Below are positions 5,591 to 5,666 of a DNA stretch of 5,666 nucleotides, one piece after another. Where the stretch lies: positions 1-5,666 of the forward strand of contig CAMDBK010000206.1 in assembly GCA_945889235.1 (NCBI GenBank). The letters run 5' to 3'. The notes beneath the pieces were generated by a model, which made no database searches, was not told where the DNA came from, and saw only the letters and a list, made by a program, of their open reading frames with translations. The stretch comes from Chitinophaga pinensis. GTDB lineage: Bacteria; Bacteroidota; Bacteroidia; SXHM01. The translations under genes and the position numbers were made by a program. Every line of letters starts with the position of its first letter. Position 1 is the first letter of the stretch.

Positions 5591-5666
5591 ATGTTTTAAA
5601 GAGAAGCCCTGGATTTCCACCACACTGCTCTACAATCATGGCAATGGATAGGTTTCTAACTTCCAT
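5589..5666 (-). CDS. Possible C-terminal end of a gene entering from the right edge
   Basis: On the minus strand the window begins with 25 open codons, 'MEVRNLSIAMIVEQCGGNPG' and five more residues, ending in TAA at 5591-5589. The stop lies immediately beside the hsp20 terminator, as would suit a convergent gene. Whether the first Met is a start or an internal residue cannot be told. No family is recognised. The opposite strand is also open here over a similar length, so coding status is uncertain. Confidence 0.25.
   Translation of the reverse strand: MEVRNLSIAMIVEQCGGNPGLLFKT

Noticed and set aside
1..5666. CRISPR arrays, insertion sequences, tRNA or rRNA genes
   Set aside because: None was seen on reading both strands. 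The only long repeats are the diverged coding repeats of the adhesin.

Overview
The window is AT-rich DNA that most likely comes from a member of the Bacteroidetes (Flavobacteriales-like). The evidence is the content: HYR repeats with the wording 'PTAVCQDITV' and 'DNGSTDNCG', proprotein-convertase P-domains used as adhesin modules, several secreted proteins cleaved just before Gln ('MAQ', 'FAQ', 'SAQ'), A-rich leaders without Shine-Dalgarno sequences, and promoter candidates of the TTG-N17-21-TAnnTTYG kind. The genus cannot be told from the sequence.

Left half (1-3183, minus strand). Positions 2640 down to 1 are one uninterrupted reading frame of 880 codons that runs off the left edge. It encodes the N-terminal part of a very large secreted protein: signal peptide, two tandem P-domains, a HYR domain, a HYR-like repeat split by an extra domain of about 190 residues, another HYR domain and the start of a third P-domain. 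Just upstream on the same strand lies a gene for a 161-residue secreted protein (2698-3183). The two are probably one transcription unit, read leftward from a candidate promoter near 3278-3310.

Middle (3184-4252). A gene-poor stretch separates that unit from a clear intrinsic terminator (3495-3530), which ends the minus-strand gene for a membrane-bound zinc metallopeptidase of the YugP / Zn_peptidase_2 type (3551-4252).

Right half (4253-5666, mainly plus strand). Divergent from the peptidase is a gene for a small secreted protein of unknown function with a WTWFWK motif (4424-4840). Its signal-peptide codons contain a terminator-like hairpin. Next comes an Hsp20 small heat shock protein (5060-5518). 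It is preceded by a near-consensus sigma-54 promoter (4997-5012) and a palindrome where an activator could bind, and followed by a strong terminator (5563-5590). A short minus-strand frame ends against that terminator and may be the end of a gene lying beyond the right edge.

Functionally the window holds a cell-surface adhesion unit, an envelope protease, a small secreted protein and a stress chaperone. Nothing shows that these act together, and no complete defence or mobile system is visible. The points most worth attention are the nested domain insertion in the adhesin, its C7 tract, the sigma-54 control of hsp20 and the hairpin inside the 4424 gene.
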